In this document: positions 55,222 through 57,775 of the stretch, in pieces | Layout of the letters: each line of letters opens with the position of its first letter | Position numbering within the stretch: the first letter of the stretch is position 1 | Virus record (IMG/VR): IMGVR_UViG_3300033996_000257 | Coordinates: 1-57,775 of that record | DNA length: 57,775 nt | Reading direction: 5' to 3' (one strand) | Source: a virus | Position numbers and translations under genes: made by a program | The notes under the pieces: generated by a model | Seen by the model: only the letters and a program-made list of their open reading frames with translations | Told to the model about the DNA's origin: nothing | Databases searched by the model: none

Positions 55222-56172
55222 TCAATTCTCCAATTTTGCTACTTGAGCAGCATACTGCTGCGGGGTTAATCCAAATTTCTTAGCCAGAGCTATCTGAGTC
55301 TGAGTTAATTGGATCTTTTTAGCTCCAGACGAACGTGTCGCTGGCGCTGCCACTGCCGCAGGCTTTCTTGGAGCATTGCCGTTCCTTGGCCTGTCTTCCG
55401 AACCACCGAACATTTCGGGGAACGTTGACTTCACGCGAGCATCAATCTGCTCGAAGTACTCATCGGTGCGAGGATCGACTCCTGAGTTGACTAGTTTTTG
55501 ATGCAGCCCTAGTGCAAAGCTGGTAACTTCTTCAAACCCGTTTGAGCCGAACCACTGGTTTTTGGCTTGCCAGCGCAAGGTTTTTTCGTCGGCTCGAACC
55601 TGTTGGGGTTCTTGGTAACGGGGTTGTACATCAACTTCTTGCGTTTGTAAAGGGGGTGGTCGGAAATTTTTTGTTTGCTCCACTTTCATCTTTGCTTCCA
55701 GCAACGCTTCTTGCGCGGCCAGAATAGCGTCCGTGTCAAACGCTTCCTGTGCAGCCTTGTACTCCCGCCGAGCTTTCTCCAACTCCGCACCTGCTGCGGT
55801 CTGAGCCATCTGGGTGTACTGCGCTGTCCCTGTATTGACGTATTGTTTGAGGCGTTGGTTTTCCTCTAACACTTGCTGTGCAAGACGCTCCAGCTCTTGC
55901 TTCTCACGAGCCAAGGACTCTTTAGCCCGACGCTCGTCGTGACGGGCATGGGTCAACTCCTTGATTCGATCCTGCGCACCTCTGGTGTAGGTTTCGATCT
56001 CATCGTCGGTTGGGTCTTCAACCTCTCTGTCCAATGGTCTACGACCACGGTCTTGGACGGGGGTATCGTCGATGACTTCAATTTCAACGTCATCCTCTTG
56101 TTCTGTCACATTGACATTTTTGCCATTGACATCAACTTCGGTTTCGTCGGGGAACTTATATGGTTCTGACAT
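55222..56172 (-). CDS. Scaffolding protein
   Basis: The 316-residue protein has an acidic N-terminus (DDVEIEVIDDTPVQ), a long central coiled coil (RIKELTHARHDERRAKESLAREKQELERLAQQ...) and a basic C-terminus with KKIQLTQTQIALAKKFGLTP, the usual charge layout of capsid scaffolds. It lies two genes upstream of the major capsid gene. It would guide procapsid assembly and leave or be cleaved before packaging. Confidence 0.82.
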   Translation of the reverse strand: MSEPYKFPDETEVDVNGKNVNVTEQEDDVEIEVIDDTPVQDRGRRPLDREVEDPTDDEIETYTRGAQDRIKELTHARHDERRAKESLAREKQELERLAQQVLEENQRLKQYVNTGTAQYTQMAQTAAGAELEKARREYKAAQEAFDTDAILAAQEALLEAKMKVEQTKNFRPPPLQTQEVDVQPRYQEPQQVRADEKTLRWQAKNQWFGSNGFEEVTSFALGLHQKLVNSGVDPRTDEYFEQIDARVKSTFPEMFGGSEDRPRNGNAPRKPAAVAAPATRSSGAKKIQLTQTQIALAKKFGLTPQQYAAQVAKLEN

Positions 56173-56181
56173 TCCTACTCC

Positions 56182-56619
56182 TTATGCGCGGGTCAAGCCG
56201 CGAGGGTCTTGCACAACAGCGTCAATCTGATCGTCGTTAATCAGTCGAAACTCTTTTCCGAAAATCTTGAAGCGCGTACCGGAATATGTACGCACGAGCA
56301 CGAAGTCGCCTTCCTTGCACCACGGGCCACCGGGGAACTTGGTCTGGTCTTTGTACGCGTCTGGGCCAACCTTCAACACAAACAAAACGGTTGTGGCGCT
56401 TTCTTCTTGTCGCATGGTTGTGGCATCTCGAACCAAATCGAGACTTGTGCCAGCGATCTTTTCATCGACCTCTGGTACAGCACACAACAACTTCCAACCC
56501 GTAGGGGCTGGCAGCATCGTGGCTTTGGTTACATCGTCTGCATCTTGCTCGGGAGCGTCGATGGGTTGGATGGCTTCAGGCAGGGCGAACTGCCCCGGTT
56601 CTAGAACGAGTTCACTCAT
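56182..56619 (-). CDS. GroES-like co-chaperonin
   Basis: ATG 56619 (MSELVLEPGQ) is favoured over an upstream ATG at 56643. After a 35-residue acidic leader, PTGWKLLCAVPEVDEKIAG corresponds to the GroES PLxDRVLVK region. VLFVLKVGPDAYKD, GPWCKEGDFVLVRTYSGTRF and EFRLINDDQIDAVV follow the beta-barrel pattern of phage Cpn10 homologues. A mobile loop may lie around TSLDLVRDATTMRQEES. It could replace host GroES for capsid folding, as T4 gp31 does, and lies beside the head genes. Confidence 0.78.
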   Translation of the reverse strand: MSELVLEPGQFALPEAIQPIDAPEQDADDVTKATMLPAPTGWKLLCAVPEVDEKIAGTSLDLVRDATTMRQEESATTVLFVLKVGPDAYKDQTKFPGGPWCKEGDFVLVRTYSGTRFKIFGKEFRLINDDQIDAVVQDPRGLTRA

Positions 56620-56806
56620 TTGCTTTTTCCACTTTCTCAGCAAGGTCGATTAGATAGCGCTCTGCGGTGGCCAGACCCTGAATGACTCCGCAAAGTTTTT
56701 GGTACTCGTCAAAGTTGCGACACATCCCACCAGCCAAGTCATCGGCGTAGTTGTTCATGTCGGTGCGTATTTGTTCGCGCAATACGCGTGCGAATTCTGA
56801 AATCAT
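56612..56806 (-). CDS. Small portal-adjacent hypothetical protein (64 aa)
   Basis: MISEFARVLREQIRTDMNNYADDLAGGMCRNFDEYQKLCGVIQGLATAERYLIDLAEKVEK is a helical protein with two cysteines. Related sequences with NYADDLAxGxCxxFxEYxxxCGVIxGLAxAE occur directly behind portal genes in many podoviruses. It overlaps both neighbours. Its function is unknown; an assembly cofactor is possible. Confidence 0.7.
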   Translation of the reverse strand: MISEFARVLREQIRTDMNNYADDLAGGMCRNFDEYQKLCGVIQGLATAERYLIDLAEKVEKANE

Positions 56807-57775
56807 TGTTTAGGCGTCTCCTTTGGGTTTTGTGCAGCTTGGTTTGCAAGCTGGGCTTTTTGCATCTTGTGTTGACCTGCTTTGTTCAGGGCATCCACTT
56901 GCAACTTCTTGTTCTCAAACTCTTGGCGAGCTTTGTCGTTCTTGAGTTGACCTGCTTTGGCCAACGCATCAAGCTGCATCTTCTTGTCGGCTTGTTTTGC
57001 TTGTTCCATCTTGGCCATGCCGTCCATCTGCAAGCGTTGTTGCTCAAGTTGCAATTTGCCTTGGACTTCTTGCTGACGAAGCTGCAACTCTTGTTGCTTG
57101 AGCTGCAACTCTTGCTGCTGCATCTGAACCATCGGGTCTTGCTGTTGCTGCTGCGCTTGCTGTTGAGCCGCTTGCGCTTGGCTCTGTTGAAGAACCTGCT
57201 GTGCAGCTTGGGCCATCATGGCCGACAACTGAATCTCGATCTCAGGTGGCATCTTCTCGTCTTCGGGAGGCAGGGGCATACCCAACTGTTGCTCGATCTT
57301 CAGCTTGTACGCGTAGCCAACGTGCTCAGCAACGTGGGCCATCATGGCTGCCTGAATCATCGGAGCCTTGGGGTTTTGGCCGATCAACTGCATCACGATG
57401 GGGTCTTGCATGGCGCTCATGTGCACCTTGATGTGTGACTCGTGGTCTTGGTAGAAGAACGCTTTGACCGGCTCGCCTTTGAGCACTGCCATGTTCTCGG
57501 CCACTGGGTCGCGGGGCTTCTGGTCGTCAGGCAGGGGCACGAGCTTGTCGGCATCCTTGATACCCAGCACCTCGAGCATCCCACGGTGTAGTTTGGGCAG
57601 GTCGTAAATCTCCGGAGCCATCTGCGCCATCTGGATCACGGCTTGGTACTGGACAACGCGTTGGCTCATGGTGGCCGCGTTGGGGTCGCTCACAGGGATG
57701 ATGTCGATGTGTGCGTAGTCTTCCCGTTTGGCTTTGCGTGGGGCATCGCTGTCTGGGTCGTAATCGTAGTCAGGG
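56803..57775 (-). CDS. Portal protein, C-terminal part (5' end outside window)
   Basis: The frame is open to the window edge. GTG 57693 is an internal Val, because coding continues upstream as DYDYDPDSDAPRKAKREDYAHIDIIP. IPVSDPNAATMSQRVVQYQAVIQMAQMAPEIYDLPKLHRGML is a conserved portal segment. The C-terminal third is Gln-rich with heptads (MQQQELQLKQQELQLRQQEV), comparable to portal barrel helices. The N-terminus and presumably terminase lie off the right edge. Confidence 0.8.
   Translation of the reverse strand, partial: PDYDYDPDSDAPRKAKREDYAHIDIIPVSDPNAATMSQRVVQYQAVIQMAQMAPEIYDLPKLHRGMLEVLGIKDADKLVPLPDDQKPRDPVAENMAVLKGEPVKAFFYQDHESHIKVHMSAMQDPIVMQLIGQNPKAPMIQAAMMAHVAEHVGYAYKLKIEQQLGMPLPPEDEKMPPEIEIQLSAMMAQAAQQVLQQSQAQAAQQQAQQQQQDPMVQMQQQELQLKQQELQLRQQEVQGKLQLEQQRLQMDGMAKMEQAKQADKKMQLDALAKAGQLKNDKARQEFENKKLQVDALNKAGQHKMQKAQLANQAAQNPKETPKQ

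Noticed and set aside
56788-57438. 216-codon Leu-rich plus-strand frame opposite the portal tail
   Set aside because: The leucine runs are the antisense of the Gln/Lys-rich portal C-terminus; no ribosome site, and the portal frame is conserved.

Overview
The window is part of a tailed double-stranded DNA phage genome, most likely a short-tailed (podovirus-type) phage of an uncultured Gram-negative aquatic bacterium. The phage call rests on a family A DNA polymerase, a primase-helicase fusion, major capsid protein, scaffold, portal C-terminus, head-tail adaptor, tail fibres with an assembly chaperone, an M15 peptidase and a nested Rz/Rz1-type spanin pair. The spanins imply a host with an outer membrane. 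I saw no integrase, no single-subunit RNA polymerase, no tRNA gene and no terminase; terminase probably lies beyond the right edge, where the portal gene is cut. The content resembles HMO-2011-like podoviruses, which is an inference from gene content only.

Layout: two opposed arms meet tail to tail at about 21.3-21.4 kb. The left arm (330-21421, + strand) holds early and replication genes. It starts after a 329-base non-coding region with an AT-rich tract and repeated GTGGGTAT motifs (possible origin or control region). Next come small accessory genes (330-4923), then a block behind a strong palindromic operator/promoter (about 4933-4972) encoding a HExxH/VWA protein, a MoxR-type AAA+ ATPase and companions (4996-8762). 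A run of very small overlapping genes (8764-10222) follows. The replication/recombination block (10391-21234) has a VRR-NUC nuclease, DNA polymerase, an HExxH protein, a Cas4/RecB-like nuclease, an HNH protein, a SNF2-type helicase, a candidate ssDNA-binding protein, an HTH protein and the primase-helicase.

The right arm (57775-21342, - strand) is the virion and lysis arm, read from right to left: portal (partial), a GroES-like protein, scaffold, head proteins and major capsid protein followed by a terminator. Then come a cluster of very small basic proteins sharing short Gly-Gly motifs, connector/adaptor proteins, a repeat-built protein, two tail fibres with a chaperone between them, and a tightly overlapped lysis cassette. 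The arm ends with a tail beta-rich protein, low-complexity virion proteins and a giant 2816-residue protein with a HExxH motif and an LPD38-like C-terminus, presumably an internal or ejected virion protein.

Points most worth following: the phage-borne MoxR-VWA-metallopeptidase operon with its own operator; the short Gly-Gly motif and C-terminal tag recurring in many virion-region proteins; a likely AUU start codon at 39874; a protein built from sixteen 20-residue and five 11-residue repeats; paired hairpins with swapped mismatches; and families of near-identical ribosome-binding leaders.
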